This document shows, one piece after another, positions 15,803 to 25,510 of a stretch of 64,000 bases of DNA (position 1 is the first letter of the stretch; each line of letters opens with the position of its first letter). This stretch comes from an uncultured Ruminococcus sp. (GTDB lineage Bacteria > Bacillota > Clostridia > Oscillospirales > Ruminococcaceae). The stretch covers positions 1-64,000 of the forward strand of contig CACZFN010000007.1 in assembly GCA_902780505.1 (NCBI GenBank). Direction: 5' to 3'. The notes below the pieces were generated by a model. That model was given only the letters and a program-made list of their open reading frames with translations, made no database searches and was not told the origin of the DNA. The translations under genes and the position numbers were made by a program.

Positions 15803-17173
15803 TCAAAGCTTTATATTGCTGTGCTTTTTAGGAAGTCTTTGTGCGCGCTTGCCTTCCATTATACCAAGTGCCGCGAAAAGTGTTTCACGAAGCTGTGCTG
15901 CGGTAACGACCGCATCTACCGCACCGCTTTGTGCAGCGGCATATGCTGTACACTCACACTTTACATACTCGTCAGCAAGTGCCTGTCTTTCAGCCGCAAG
16001 GTCTTTAGCACCCGCAAGCTTATCGTGGCTCAAAAACTCGACTGCTGTTATAGGATCAAGTGCAGAAATAACTGCACTGTCAAGTGCGAATGTCATATCG
16101 GAATCAGCGCCCTTGCCTGCAAGTGAGATAAATGCAGAACCATAAGCCTTGCCCGTCACTACAGCAAGCTTCACTGTCGTTGCCTCAGAATAAGCGTGTG
16201 AAAGCTGTGCCATAGCCTTAACAGCGCCGTTTTCATCAGTTTCAAAGCCTTCTGTATCAACAAATGTAACGACAGGGATATTGAAGCTGTCGCACATTCT
16301 CACAAAGCCTGCAAGCTTTGATGCATCAGCAGGTGTTAATTTATCAGCTGTCTTGTTTGAAGCAGCCACACCTACACTTGCGCCGAAAAGTGTAGCAAAT
16401 GCAGTAAAAGCAGCGCCGCCGAATTCCTGATAAAGCTCAAATACACTTCCTTCGTCAAATACAGCCTCAGCCTGAGCAGCAGCACCCTCACCGAAAGCAG
16501 CAGTCGGATCTGCATATTCATACATCGGTGCAGGTGAAAGGTTATTCTGCGGAAGCTTTGACAGCAGCTTTGCAGCAGCCTCCACAGCCGCCTTGTCATC
16601 ATCGGCGATTATAGCCGCTATACCTGTTTTGGCAGCGTTTTCTGCAAGGTCCTTGATACCCGAATTTGGTGTTACATAAAGTTCGCTTTCCTTTGTAACG
16701 ATAACCGCATCCGCATTTACAGCAAGCATTGCAGCAGCGCCGGCACAGGTACCGCAAACCACCGAAACTGTCGGAACGACGCCCGAAACGTTTGCGCTTT
16801 TAAGCAAAAGAACGCCGTATGCGGAAAGTGAAGTGAGCGCATCTGAAACATCAGCGCCGTAGGAATCATAGATACCTACAACAGGTGCGCCTGTTTCAGC
16901 GGCAAGGTCATAAAGCTTTTGTATTTTTTCCGCACCCTCTTTTGTAAGTGCGCCGCTTTTGGCGGAAACATCCTGTGAAAAAGCATACACAGGCACGCCG
17001 CCGCAGAAACCGAAAGCCGTTATTACGCCCGAAAGCGAATCTTTTGATGTAACAAACTTCATAAGTTCGGTATACTTACCTTCATCAAACAAATATGCAA
17101 GTCTGTCCCCCGCAGTTTTTGAAGCTGCACCAAGAGCTTCAAGCTCACTTTGGGATAATTTCTTTTCAGACAT
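15803..17173 (-). CDS. Divergent, short acyl-CoA-type carboxyltransferase subunit
   Basis: A 456-residue member of the carboxyl-transferase (crotonase-fold) family, akin to transcarboxylase 12S or MmdA. Recognisable parts are [16 protein letters not shown] at the start, [17 protein letters not shown], the oxyanion-like [15 protein letters not shown] region, and in the second half [13 protein letters not shown] and [19 protein letters not shown]-like elements. Typical family members have about 510 residues and a stronger N-terminal signature, so this is short and divergent. It heads the operon; no biotin carboxylase and no membrane beta subunit lie nearby. Confidence 0.8.
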   Translation of the reverse strand: MSEKKLSQSELEALGAASKTAGDRLAYLFDEGKYTELMKFVTSKDSLSGVITAFGFCGGVPVYAFSQDVSAKSGALTKEGAEKIQKLYDLAAETGAPVVGIYDSYGADVSDALTSLSAYGVLLLKSANVSGVVPTVSVVCGTCAGAAAMLAVNADAVIVTKESELYVTPNSGIKDLAENAAKTGIAAIIADDDKAAVEAAAKLLSKLPQNNLSPAPMYEYADPTAAFGEGAAAQAEAVFDEGSVFELYQEFGGAAFTAFATLFGASVGVAASNKTADKLTPADASKLAGFVRMCDSFNIPVVTFVDTEGFETDENGAVKAMAQLSHAYSEATTVKLAVVTGKAYGSAFISLAGKGADSDMTFALDSAVISALDPITAVEFLSHDKLAGAKDLAAERQALADEYVKCECTAYAAAQSGAVDAVVTAAQLRETLFAALGIMEGKRAQRLPKKHSNIKL

Positions 17174-17219
17174 ATACTATCCTCCTCAAATAATAAATAG
17201 TCATAATCATACATATATT

Positions 17220-17248
17220 ATTATACTATTATTTTTATAATTTTACAA
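17220..17248 (-). promoter_or_regulatory. Promoter of the carboxyltransferase operon
   Basis: Minus-strand TTGTAA (17248-17243), a 17-base spacer, and TATAAT (17225-17220), about 47 bases upstream of the first gene. Confidence 0.6.
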
Positions 17249-17290
17249 GAGGGGTTTAATATTTTTGCCCATTGTTTACTTTTAGTTCAC

Positions 17291-17323
17291 AAAAAGCCAA
17301 CCTGAGTTATTCTCAGGTTGGCT
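17291..17323 (-). terminator. Terminator of the dockerin/LRR gene
   Basis: On the minus strand AGCCAACCTGAG and CTCAGGTTGGCT form a 12-bp stem with a tiny loop, followed by five T. It lies immediately after the stop of the 1719-residue gene. Confidence 0.92.
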
Positions 17324-17330
17324 GAAATGA

Positions 17331-20300
17331 TTATTTGGATTCAAGCTTTACGTCCCAGTTAGCGAGGTATTGCTGTAATCTTGTAAGGTCTTTCATATTG
17401 ACTTTTTCGTCTGCTGTAACATCAGCGCAGCTTTCATCAACATCAACATCCCAGTTTGCAAGGTACTGCTGTAATCTTGTAAGGTCCTTCATGTTTATAT
17501 CATTGTCGTTATTGACATCACCAACAAGCGAAAGACTGATATTAAGTGCCGAAGGCGCAGCCGAGTCAAGCTTTACCGATGTCCTGTATGTCACAAAGCC
17601 ACTCTTGCGGACTGATACATAATAGTTTCCGTCAGCAAGGCCTTCTGTGTTGAAGCTTCCTTCTTTGTCAGCTTTCACAACAGTTTCCTTGCCGTTAGTG
17701 TCCGCAAATGTCAGGGTGATACCGTCTGTCGTTGTATCTTTAAGCTTTGAATTGAGCGTCACCTTACCGGACAGTGCAGGAACCACTTCATCAGAATCAG
17801 GTCCCCATGTGATGCGCCCGTCATAATAGCGGAATTCTCTGCTTCCGTTTTCAGTAAAGAATGTTTCAGCGGCAGAACCTCTCTTGTAAACAAACTTTAT
17901 CTTGTTTTCCTCACCGGTTATTGTGGCATCATACATATAGATATTCTTTGCACTTTCGGGTATAGTGATCTCTGTATCAGTATATGAATCAATATAAAAA
18001 TCGTAATCGTTTCTGCCCACTACAACATCGTCATCACCAAACGCTATCGTATTTACCCAATTGAGTTCATCAATACCTGTAACAGCCACGCCGCCAATAC
18101 TTGAAGGCAAAGCAATATTCTTTTCGCCTTTACAGCCGACAACATAGAGACTCACATAATCATTATAGTAATCATACTTATCGTAGATAATTCCGTCACT
18201 TGTTACATCAGCAAATGTGAATTCTACCGCACTATCATCATCAGGATAATTCACCGAAGCTATCGAATAACCAAGCTCTTTGAACTCCTTGCCGTAATCG
18301 TCGGTATACTTCCTTTCAGAAAGGTATATATTCTTGTCAAGGCTTAAAAGGTATGCCTTAGCCTTGTCATAGGTAAGGCTTGAAAGATAGCTTCTCAGGT
18401 CATATTCATTATTGATCTGCGAAGGATCGGTTATCTTAACAGCAACCTCCGTCTTGTCCTTTGTGATATCCTTGCCTATTACCTTGATGACCTTGCCGTC
18501 CTTATCATAAAGCACAACAGAATTTATCGTAACGCCATCAAGTGAGGCGTTTTCATAATTATCACTTCCCAGCAGCAGATATGAAGATGTATCAGCTTCA
18601 TCAACAAACAGTTTATTGACCACCTTACGGGTATATGTGTAAGTGCCGTCGTTCTTTTTCATGAATACATAATCGTCGCCTTCTTGATTATAGCTAAAAT
18701 CTATATGTTTATCTGCGTAATCACCGGTTTGATATGAAGATATCCCTGATTGACGATTTGATACACTAAAGTATTTATCTTCCCGGTTTTCAATCCTTTC
18801 TGCAAGGTCAGCGCTTACGCTTACATTCACCTTGTATGCATAAACATCAGAAGCCTTGTACCCTGTCCCGTTAAGAACACCCGTAACCATTACGTCATTT
18901 TTAGCGTCATAAAGGTCATCTATTGCTATTTTCAGGCTCTTGCCGTCATGTGTCAGGCTTTGTGCAACTGTGGTTTTAGGGGTAATAAGTGTATACTTTA
19001 TGTTATTATGCTTTGCATAAGCTACAGCGGCAGTGCCCTTGTAGCAGTTGATAACAAAGTCTTTCAAAAGAGCATACTCGTCCCAATCGTATTCGGTGTC
19101 CAAAATGTAATAGCCAAATGCGTTGTCATCAATTAACTTAACACTAGCCGGTATAGTAACGCTTTTCATTGAAGGACAATTATAAAACGCATCATATTGT
19201 ATACCTTCAAGTGTTGACGGAAGCGTAACACCCGTAAGCTTCTTATTGCCCGAAAAAGCTTCTGACGCGATCTTAGTCATACCCTCGGGGACAGTGACCT
19301 TTCCGCTTAAAAATGAGCCGTCAATCACAATACTGCCTATTGTTATAAGCTTGCCCTCGGCAACCTTTGCATCATACCACGGGGTATTGCGGAATGATGA
19401 TCTGTATATATCTTCAAGCTTATCTGTCTTGCCGAATTTAACTGTCGAAAGTGAAGTGCAGTTTCTAAACGCATCTGTCGATATTCCTACAATACCGTCC
19501 GGGATCGTTATAGATTTAAGTGCCTTACAGTCACTAAATGCACCATTATATATAAACCTAAGCGATTTGCCGAGTGTTACGCTTTCAAGTGATGTACAGC
19601 TGTCAAAAGCATATGACTCTATAATTTCAACATTATCGGGGATAACAATGCTCTTGATATTCTTGTTATATCTAAAAGCATCTTCGCCAATATTCACAGT
19701 CTGGCTGTTTATTGTTACCGCAGTTCTCGTTTCGGGGCATTTCACAAGTGTGTAATACTCATTAACTACCCTGTTATCGTCATCATCATAGTAATAACTA
19801 CTTCTGTACAGCACACCGTCTGATGATGTATATTCGTCATTGCCCGAAGCTACGGTTATACTATCAAGCGAAGGTGTATCACCAAAGGCGTTATCGGAAA
19901 CATCCTCTACAGTTGAGGGGATATTGATCGTCTTTAGCTTATCACAGCCATAAAAAGCCGAACCGTCTATATTTTTAAGCCCTTCGTTGAGCTTTACGGT
20001 TTCAAGGCTTGTGCAGTATTCAAACGAGCCGTATACCTCTTTGATATTTGACGAAAACTGAACACTCTTTATTAATTTGTTATGGGAAAAAGCATCATAT
20101 GCTATTTTCTTTACAGGTACGCCGTTGATAGTTTCAGGTATAACAACATCTTCGCTGATACCACAGTATTTTTCTATAACTGCATACGTACCGTATTCAT
20201 CATCAGTTATGACAGAATAGTTGAAATCAGGTGATGTAACATCATGCAAAACCACACCGTAAATCAGTATATTGTTATTTGCTTTGAAAGAAACGTTCGA

Positions 20301-22490
20301 ATCTTCAATAAAAGTATAGTCGCTGCCATCTACCCAGTTATATTCATCTGTTTCTTCGTTATAACGCTCTCTTTCAAGGTTTTCACGCAGTTCTTTTGCA
20401 GTGATGCTGATAATCTGCTCGTCGCCCGCCTTGACAGGTATATATGAACGCAGATTATTGTAATCATCATCATTATAGTCATTAACATCAAGCCTTATGC
20501 CCTTGCTGTCATCAAAACGTGCGGAATACTTTATTAAGATCTCTGTTGTGTCTTTATTGAGCATTTCGATCTTTTCGCCATAAAAACCAATAGATTTACT
20601 CGGCGTACTCTCAGTCGTCTCGGAAGATAAACCGGTTAAAAGTGTATTATTTACACCGACAATATAAAAAACATTATCCACATCATAAGCTTTTACATCA
20701 GTGACCTTTGCGCCTATTGTACCTGTCTTGGCATTTAACTTGTATAAGTTATTCTTTACATCTCCGGCAGTTATTTTAAAGCCATAATCACTTGATTGAC
20801 GTGCTTCGCAGTCAATAAGTGCGATATACCTTTCGCTGTCTGCACTTATACTGCCGTCAGCATCAGACTTTGTGAATATCAGCGCGATATTCTTTCCATC
20901 ACTCTTGGAAGTATAGCTGACATTAACAGCGTTATCATCATCAGCTAAAAACTGCTCTGCATATTCTTGCTTAAATAATAATAAATTAGCGTCATAGTTA
21001 TCATAATAATTCATACGAGCGTCATGTATTTTGCAGCCGCCGGTTGTTGAAATCACGATCCTGTCAAGAGAAAAGCCTGTATAAAACGGCGCACTTTTCC
21101 ATGTACCGTTAGTTTCCTTTTCGATCGAAGCCGCCAGCTGTTCCTTGGTTATTGCAAGATCTTTCCTTTCAGCGGCAGCCACCTTTACCTTAGACCTGTA
21201 ATGCCCGCCGAAGGCATCATAATACTCAACAAAAAGGTATTCCCCTGCCGAAGGGCTTGTATAGTTAAGAGAGATGCTGACATTGTCTTCACCAAGATAG
21301 GCCGGGCTAATGTCTTCAAGCTGATATGAAGTAACGCCCTTGTATTCCATTTCAGTTATATACTGACACTCACGTATCCTTACACCGTTCAAACCTATAA
21401 GTCTTGCTTCATATAAAACATTCAAAGGTTTTACGGTGCCCGCCATTTTAAGGGAGGAATTCAACATATCATTGTCAACATATGCCACGCCGTTTTCGTT
21501 TACCTCCACAGGGATATAAAGTTCCTTTTCACCATCTTCATCAGTCACCTGAAGCTTTATGCCGTTATTGTTCTTTACAGGTGAATTGTATATTATTTTA
21601 ACGGCACCTTTGCCCGCAGAAGACAATGTACCAAGTTCATAGCAATCACGATCCTTATATCCTATCTCGCTGCCGGCTTCAGTCCACTCAGCGCTTTTTA
21701 AAAGACAGCCGCCGCTTGTCTTTATGTACTCGGCTGATAATAAACTTGCATCGGTTACATTTGCGGCAACAGCTTTACCATTGTCATACTTTTTAATCAT
21801 TGAACGCATTTGTGAAACCTTTATGCTTGCTTCTTTACCCGCGCCCTGCTCGACGGGAACATCAATAAAGTATTTATCACCAGTTTCTTCATCATACAGC
21901 CACAGCTGCATTTTGCCGCCTGAATACGGGGCATCATATTTTATAGTAAGCGTATCTTCTTCATCATACAGGATATTATAATGACTGAAATAGTAATCAG
22001 CATCACCTTTAAAGCCATTAAAGCCCGCTGTTTCACTTCCCTTGTAATATGTTACCTTTTTTACGTCCTTATCAAAATCGTCCGTATTGAAACAGATAGT
22101 AATATCACAGTCTGAAATATCAACATCCACTGTATCTTCTTTCATCGCATCAAGAATGTCGCTCACATATATTCTGAGCTGACCTTCACCACTGTATGAA
22201 AGATTATACCTCAGATAACAAGAATTCTCACTATCAGAATTCTGGTAATCAATACTTACTGTGAATTCGTTCCAGGATTCATTATTATTATAATCAACAA
22301 CAAACATACCCGCACTGTCGCTCAGATAGCTTTTGGCATTTTTGATTTCATAAGCGCCATAATTATCATCATAGCTGTAACTAACTTCCTGTGAAGCAAA
22401 AACCCCCTGCTGCGGCAATACGGAATAAGCCGTACTTAGCGACATAGCTAAAGCGCAGACAAATGCCGAAACCCTTTTCATCTTCATCAT
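17331..22490 (-). CDS. Giant secreted LRR protein with C-terminal dockerin
   Basis: A 1719-residue exported protein. Residues 1-32 are a signal peptide. Residues about 60-745 contain six copies of a beta-rich module spaced 105-130 residues apart. Each has a YxxPxxxG or YxSxxxG strand pair, a conserved Asp/Tyr strand, and a closing helix such as ITAKELRENLE or VSQMRSMIK. Residues about 780-1135 are BspA-type LRR_5 repeats (SIVIPDNVEIIESYAF, SITIPDGIVGISTDAF). Residues 1573-1655 look like a carboxypeptidase-regulatory-type beta-sandwich. Residues 1656-1714 form a type I dockerin with two Ca-binding repeats, DVNNDNDINMKDL and DVTADEKVNMKDL. The dockerin implies attachment to a cohesin-bearing scaffoldin. 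No catalytic domain is evident; a binding or structural role is inferred. Confidence 0.85.
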   Translation of the reverse strand: MMKMKRVSAFVCALAMSLSTAYSVLPQQGVFASQEVSYSYDDNYGAYEIKNAKSYLSDSAGMFVVDYNNNESWNEFTVSIDYQNSDSENSCYLRYNLSYSGEGQLRIYVSDILDAMKEDTVDVDISDCDITICFNTDDFDKDVKKVTYYKGSETAGFNGFKGDADYYFSHYNILYDEEDTLTIKYDAPYSGGKMQLWLYDEETGDKYFIDVPVEQGAGKEASIKVSQMRSMIKKYDNGKAVAANVTDASLLSAEYIKTSGGCLLKSAEWTEAGSEIGYKDRDCYELGTLSSAGKGAVKIIYNSPVKNNNGIKLQVTDEDGEKELYIPVEVNENGVAYVDNDMLNSSLKMAGTVKPLNVLYEARLIGLNGVRIRECQYITEMEYKGVTSYQLEDISPAYLGEDNVSISLNYTSPSAGEYLFVEYYDAFGGHYRSKVKVAAAERKDLAITKEQLAASIEKETNGTWKSAPFYTGFSLDRIVISTTGGCKIHDARMNYYDNYDANLLLFKQEYAEQFLADDDNAVNVSYTSKSDGKNIALIFTKSDADGSISADSERYIALIDCEARQSSDYGFKITAGDVKNNLYKLNAKTGTIGAKVTDVKAYDVDNVFYIVGVNNTLLTGLSSETTESTPSKSIGFYGEKIEMLNKDTTEILIKYSARFDDSKGIRLDVNDYNDDDYNNLRSYIPVKAGDEQIISITAKELRENLERERYNEETDEYNWVDGSDYTFIEDSNVSFKANNNILIYGVVLHDVTSPDFNYSVITDDEYGTYAVIEKYCGISEDVVIPETINGVPVKKIAYDAFSHNKLIKSVQFSSNIKEVYGSFEYCTSLETVKLNEGLKNIDGSAFYGCDKLKTINIPSTVEDVSDNAFGDTPSLDSITVASGNDEYTSSDGVLYRSSYYYDDDDNRVVNEYYTLVKCPETRTAVTINSQTVNIGEDAFRYNKNIKSIVIPDNVEIIESYAFDSCTSLESVTLGKSLRFIYNGAFSDCKALKSITIPDGIVGISTDAFRNCTSLSTVKFGKTDKLEDIYRSSFRNTPWYDAKVAEGKLITIGSIVIDGSFLSGKVTVPEGMTKIASEAFSGNKKLTGVTLPSTLEGIQYDAFYNCPSMKSVTIPASVKLIDDNAFGYYILDTEYDWDEYALLKDFVINCYKGTAAVAYAKHNNIKYTLITPKTTVAQSLTHDGKSLKIAIDDLYDAKNDVMVTGVLNGTGYKASDVYAYKVNVSVSADLAERIENREDKYFSVSNRQSGISSYQTGDYADKHIDFSYNQEGDDYVFMKKNDGTYTYTRKVVNKLFVDEADTSSYLLLGSDNYENASLDGVTINSVVLYDKDGKVIKVIGKDITKDKTEVAVKITDPSQINNEYDLRSYLSSLTYDKAKAYLLSLDKNIYLSERKYTDDYGKEFKELGYSIASVNYPDDDSAVEFTFADVTSDGIIYDKYDYYNDYVSLYVVGCKGEKNIALPSSIGGVAVTGIDELNWVNTIAFGDDDVVVGRNDYDFYIDSYTDTEITIPESAKNIYMYDATITGEENKIKFVYKRGSAAETFFTENGSREFRYYDGRITWGPDSDEVVPALSGKVTLNSKLKDTTTDGITLTFADTNGKETVVKADKEGSFNTEGLADGNYYVSVRKSGFVTYRTSVKLDSAAPSALNISLSLVGDVNNDNDINMKDLTRLQQYLANWDVDVDESCADVTADEKVNMKDLTRLQQYLANWDVKLESK
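17355..17514 (-). repeat. Duplicated dockerin segments
   Basis: The two halves of the dockerin, about 100 bases apart, encode the identical 18-residue string NMKDLTRLQQYLANWDV plus flanking Val/Asp and are nearly identical at the DNA level (for example TGTAATCTTGTAAGGT in both on the plus strand). Such close identity between the two F-hand repeats suggests recent duplication or gene conversion. Confidence 0.8.
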
Positions 22491-22561
22491 TAATCGATCC
22501 CTTCAAATTATAATTTACATATAATAGCAAATATCAAGTATTTACTTAAAATACCATAATT

Positions 22562-22590
22562 ATTTTATCACAATTTAAACGTAATGTCAA
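22562..22590 (-). promoter_or_regulatory. Promoter of the dockerin/LRR gene
   Basis: Minus-strand TTGACA (22590-22585), a 17-base spacer, and TAAAAT (22567-22562), leaving a leader of about 65 bases. Confidence 0.65.
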
Positions 22591-22636
22591 CAAGAAATTA
22601 ATAATTAATATAAATACGGCTTAATTCGCAAAAGAC

Positions 22637-22665
22637 AAAAACCGGCGCATTTTTTTTGCACCGGT
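22637..22665 (-). terminator. Terminator after rluB
   Basis: On the minus strand ACCGGTGCA and TGCGCCGGT pair around an A-rich loop and are followed by a short T run. It lies just past the rluB stop. Confidence 0.7.
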
Positions 22666-22671
22666 CGGGTA

Positions 22672-23409
22672 TTACTGTTTATCCTGTTTTTTAGTTATCG
22701 CTGTTCTTATGGCACGAAGCTCGTCGGGTTTAAGATCACGCCAGTCACCCGGCTGCAGCATTCCGAGCTTCAGCGGCCCGACTGATGTGCGTTTGAGCCT
22801 TGCCACTTCAAGCCCGACAGCTTCACACATTTTCCTTACCTGCCTGTTTCTGCCCTCGTGGATAGTTATCTGAAGCACCACCCTGCCCTGCTGCTTTTCA
22901 AGCACGATAACTGTTGCAGGGGCGGTCTTTTTCCCGTCGATAACAACACCCTCGGAAAGTGCCACGAGCTGTTCGTCGTTTATATCAGGTCTTACGGTAA
23001 CACGGTATGTTTTTGAAACGTGTCTTGACGGGTGCATTATGTCATTTGCAAAATTGCCGTCGTTTGTAAAAAGCAAAAGCCCCTCGGTATTCCTGTCAAG
23101 CCTGCCAACGGGGTAAACTCTCTCATTGACACCTTCAAGAAGGTCTGTGACGACACGCCTGTCAAGCTCGTCGGACATACTTGTTACATAACCCCTCGGC
23201 TTATTGAGCATAATATAACGAAAGCTTTTTTTCTTTTGAAAATACACACGCTCACCGTCAACGGTTATTATGTCCTTGTTCGGATCTGCCTTATCGCCAA
23301 GACCTACAGGGCGGCCGTTAAGCTTTACCCTGCCTTCTTTTATATACTCCTCGGCCTTTCTGCGCGAGCATATACCCGCCTGTGCGATAAGCTTTTGTAT
23401 TCTGTCCAT
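22672..23409 (-). CDS. rluB: 23S rRNA pseudouridine synthase, RluB/RsuA family
   Basis: A 245-residue enzyme that isomerises a uridine in rRNA. Residues 1-60 are an S4 RNA-binding domain (RIQKLIAQAGICSRRKAEEYI). The catalytic domain has RYIMLNKPRGYVTS and the catalytic Asp in VGRLDRNTEGLLLFTNDG, then IHEGRNRQVRKMCEAVG. AAAGGAGAG precedes the ATG. It follows the dacF-like gene by 28 bases. RluB rather than RluE/F is inferred from the S4 domain and the genome context. Confidence 0.9.
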   Translation of the reverse strand: MDRIQKLIAQAGICSRRKAEEYIKEGRVKLNGRPVGLGDKADPNKDIITVDGERVYFQKKKSFRYIMLNKPRGYVTSMSDELDRRVVTDLLEGVNERVYPVGRLDRNTEGLLLFTNDGNFANDIMHPSRHVSKTYRVTVRPDINDEQLVALSEGVVIDGKKTAPATVIVLEKQQGRVVLQITIHEGRNRQVRKMCEAVGLEVARLKRTSVGPLKLGMLQPGDWRDLKPDELRAIRTAITKKQDKQ

Positions 23410-23437
23410 ATTCTCTCCTTTATGTACGGCGCGGATA

Positions 23438-24604
23438 TCACGCCGCTGTAAAAAATCCTTTTATCCTGTCAAGATAGTAATCAAACCTGCTCCTGTGATT
23501 TGAAGGCAGTGCCGGGGCACTGAATTTAGTAAAAACAGGCACGCTTGCAATAAGCTTGTCGTTGTAGTAATATCTTATACTGCCGACCTGCTCTTTTTGT
23601 GAAACAGGTGCGTAGATAAACGGCTTTAGTGAGATCACCCTTATTACGTTTCCCTGCTCGCCTGCCGGCAGTGATACTGTGGTTTTCGGGGAATAACACT
23701 CAACATGGTCTTCATTTCCGCCTACAACGTCCGCATACAGCTCGCTGTCAAGCCCTTCAAGAGTCACGCTCTCACATTTGCCAAAGCAGCTGTCATAAAG
23801 CGCTGTATGGTCAGCCCAGTCATTTTTGTCATTTAATGTTACACAGATAAGCGTTGTACCGTTTCTTTCACAGGCTGAAACAAGGCATCTTCCCGCTTTA
23901 TCGGTAAAGCCTGTTTTTACACCGATAACGCCGTCAAGTGTCTGCAAAAGCTTGTTGGTATTTGTAAGCCACCTGTCATAAGGCGGGTTGCCGTAGCATA
24001 GTTTTGCTTTTGATACACCGCAGATCTCACGGAATATACCGTTATCAAGTGCAAAAGAAGCAAGCCTTGCCATATCATAAGCCGTTGAGTAATGCTCGTC
24101 CGTATCATCATCAAGCCCGGAAGGCGTCACAAAATGTGTATCATCAAGCCCGAGTTCAGCCGCGCGTTTGTTCATAAGCGAAACAAAAGCTTCCTTACTG
24201 CCCGCGATCTTAACAGCGGCGGCGTTTGCAGCATCATTCCCGCTTGGAAGAAGCATTCCGTACATCAGTATACGCTTGCTTACTATATCACCCTCGCACA
24301 GTCCCATAGACGAACCTTCGACTTTTATCGCTTCGCTGTCAACCGTAAAGCGCTCATCAAGCCCGCCGCTTTCAGCTGTCAGCAATGCCGACATTATCTT
24401 TGTCGTACTTGCCATAGGGCGCTTTTCATAAGCGTTCTTTTCAAACAGTATCTTCCCTGTAAGGTAGTCTATAACCACAGCGCTTTTTGCACTTATCTCA
24501 GGGGCATACTCTCCGCTTGCGCTTTGCGTATGAAGACAGGTCATCATAACTGACGCAAGCAAAAAACAAATTATCCGTTTCATTTTACCGCACATTCCTT
24601 TCAT
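23438..24604 (-). CDS. dacF: D-alanyl-D-alanine carboxypeptidase (PBP5/DacF family)
   Basis: A 388-residue exported serine peptidase that trims peptidoglycan stem peptides. A signal peptide follows the ATG at 24604, chosen because GAGG lies seven bases ahead. The active-site triads are ASTTK (SxxK), SGN (SxN) and KTG. The C-terminal part (about residues 275-360) matches the PBP5 beta domain, and the last 15 residues (YYLDRIKGFFTAA) form an amphipathic helix of the kind that anchors PBP5 to the membrane. It neighbours ytfJ, which suits a wall or spore-cortex role, but vegetative function is as likely. Confidence 0.9.
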   Translation of the reverse strand: MKGMCGKMKRIICFLLASVMMTCLHTQSASGEYAPEISAKSAVVIDYLTGKILFEKNAYEKRPMASTTKIMSALLTAESGGLDERFTVDSEAIKVEGSSMGLCEGDIVSKRILMYGMLLPSGNDAANAAAVKIAGSKEAFVSLMNKRAAELGLDDTHFVTPSGLDDDTDEHYSTAYDMARLASFALDNGIFREICGVSKAKLCYGNPPYDRWLTNTNKLLQTLDGVIGVKTGFTDKAGRCLVSACERNGTTLICVTLNDKNDWADHTALYDSCFGKCESVTLEGLDSELYADVVGGNEDHVECYSPKTTVSLPAGEQGNVIRVISLKPFIYAPVSQKEQVGSIRYYYNDKLIASVPVFTKFSAPALPSNHRSRFDYYLDRIKGFFTAA

Positions 24605-24693
24605 ATGTTTCCTCACATTTTTAGAATGTGCGCGCCGTTCATTTTTATCCTTAGAAAACTAAGGCTTATAATGAAAAAATTTGAAATAAAAAA

Positions 24694-25107
24694 CTACATT
24701 CCCCGTGATACAAATATAATCCCTGCTATTACAAAAAACGCCCCTATAAGAAGTGCCGCAAGCGCACCAAAGTCTACCCTGCCGCGCATTTCAGCGGGGA
24801 AGTAGAACACATCACCCATTCTGGTGTCGATATAAACGGTAAACTCGTCGCCAAGCCCGAAACGTTCACGGTGGTCATCATAGTAAACATAATTATGCTG
24901 ATGCGCCGTCCTGCTGATACTGCCGTTTTTGTAGCTCACCACTGCCCGGTAAACTTTTCTTATCCCGCCGCCTGTCTTGACTGTCTTGCTTTCAATACCG
25001 ACAAGCTTTGCAATAAACGGCTGTGCGTTTTTTATCCTGTCACTCTTAGCATAGATAAGAAATACCCCAAACAGCAAAGATATCACACCGCAGACAAGAA
25101 AAAACAA
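24694..25107 (-). CDS. DUF3592-like membrane protein
   Basis: A 137-residue protein with a membrane segment at residues 1-19, an exterior beta-rich domain (KTGGGIRKVYRAVVSYKNG, then FTVYIDTRMGDVFYFPAE), and a second membrane segment at about residues 112-132. This is the DUF3592 plan and a smaller relative of the protein at 3652-4203. It starts directly after the ytfJ stop with no gap. Function unknown. Confidence 0.65.
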   Translation of the reverse strand: MFFLVCGVISLLFGVFLIYAKSDRIKNAQPFIAKLVGIESKTVKTGGGIRKVYRAVVSYKNGSISRTAHQHNYVYYDDHRERFGLGDEFTVYIDTRMGDVFYFPAEMRGRVDFGALAALLIGAFFVIAGIIFVSRGM

Positions 25108-25488
25108 TTATTCCTCGCCGCCTTTTTTCTTGCTGATAAAATCAGTTATCTTATCTATTACCTCGGGGACCATATTGATAGCGCTGTTTGATGGTGCAGC
25201 GTCCATTGTAAGCTGTAAAAGCTTTACATCACCGTTTGATATTGTTATAAATGCGATAGGTGTGATCGAAATGCCCGCACCCGAACCGCCGCCGAACTGA
25301 TCCTTTGCGCTCTTTGTGGGCAGGTCTGAACCGCCCGACGCAAATCCGAAGGATATCTTTGATACAGGTATGATAGTTGTACCGTCAGCTGTGACTACAG
25401 GCTGCCCCACAACCGTCTGGCAATCCACCATTTCGTGGATCTTATCCATTGAAGATTTTACTAAGTTTTCAAGATTGTTCTCTGCCAT
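25108..25488 (-). CDS. ytfJ: Spore protein YtfJ/GerW family
   Basis: A 126-residue protein of the GerW/YtfJ family, first seen in spores and required for some germination responses in Bacillus. Hallmarks are QTVVGQPVVTADGTTIIPVS, the glycine-rich FGGGSGAGISI segment and the C-terminal helix. The ATG at 25488 (MAENN) is favoured over an in-frame TTG six bases earlier. It sits between a DUF2953 gene and a DUF3592 gene, the order often seen in Clostridia (DUF2953 next to ytfJ). It suggests the organism, or its ancestors, sporulates. Confidence 0.92.
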   Translation of the reverse strand: MAENNLENLVKSSMDKIHEMVDCQTVVGQPVVTADGTTIIPVSKISFGFASGGSDLPTKSAKDQFGGGSGAGISITPIAFITISNGDVKLLQLTMDAAPSNSAINMVPEVIDKITDFISKKKGGEE

Positions 25489-25510
25489 TTTCAAAACTTC
25501 CTTTCATATA

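Noticed and set aside
15467-16126. 219-codon plus-strand frame with long Ala/Gly run
   Set aside because: Antisense to the Ala/Pro linker of the biotin carrier and to the carboxyltransferase; the low-complexity run explains it.
17331-22490. CRISPR array or tandem DNA repeat
   Set aside because: The repetition is at protein level with spacing of 300-390 bases and diverged DNA, not direct repeats with spacers.
24617-24693. Terminator between DUF3592 and dacF-like genes
   Set aside because: CCTTAG/CTAAGG and CACATT/AATGTG hairpins are short and lack a T run; they look like minor leader structure.
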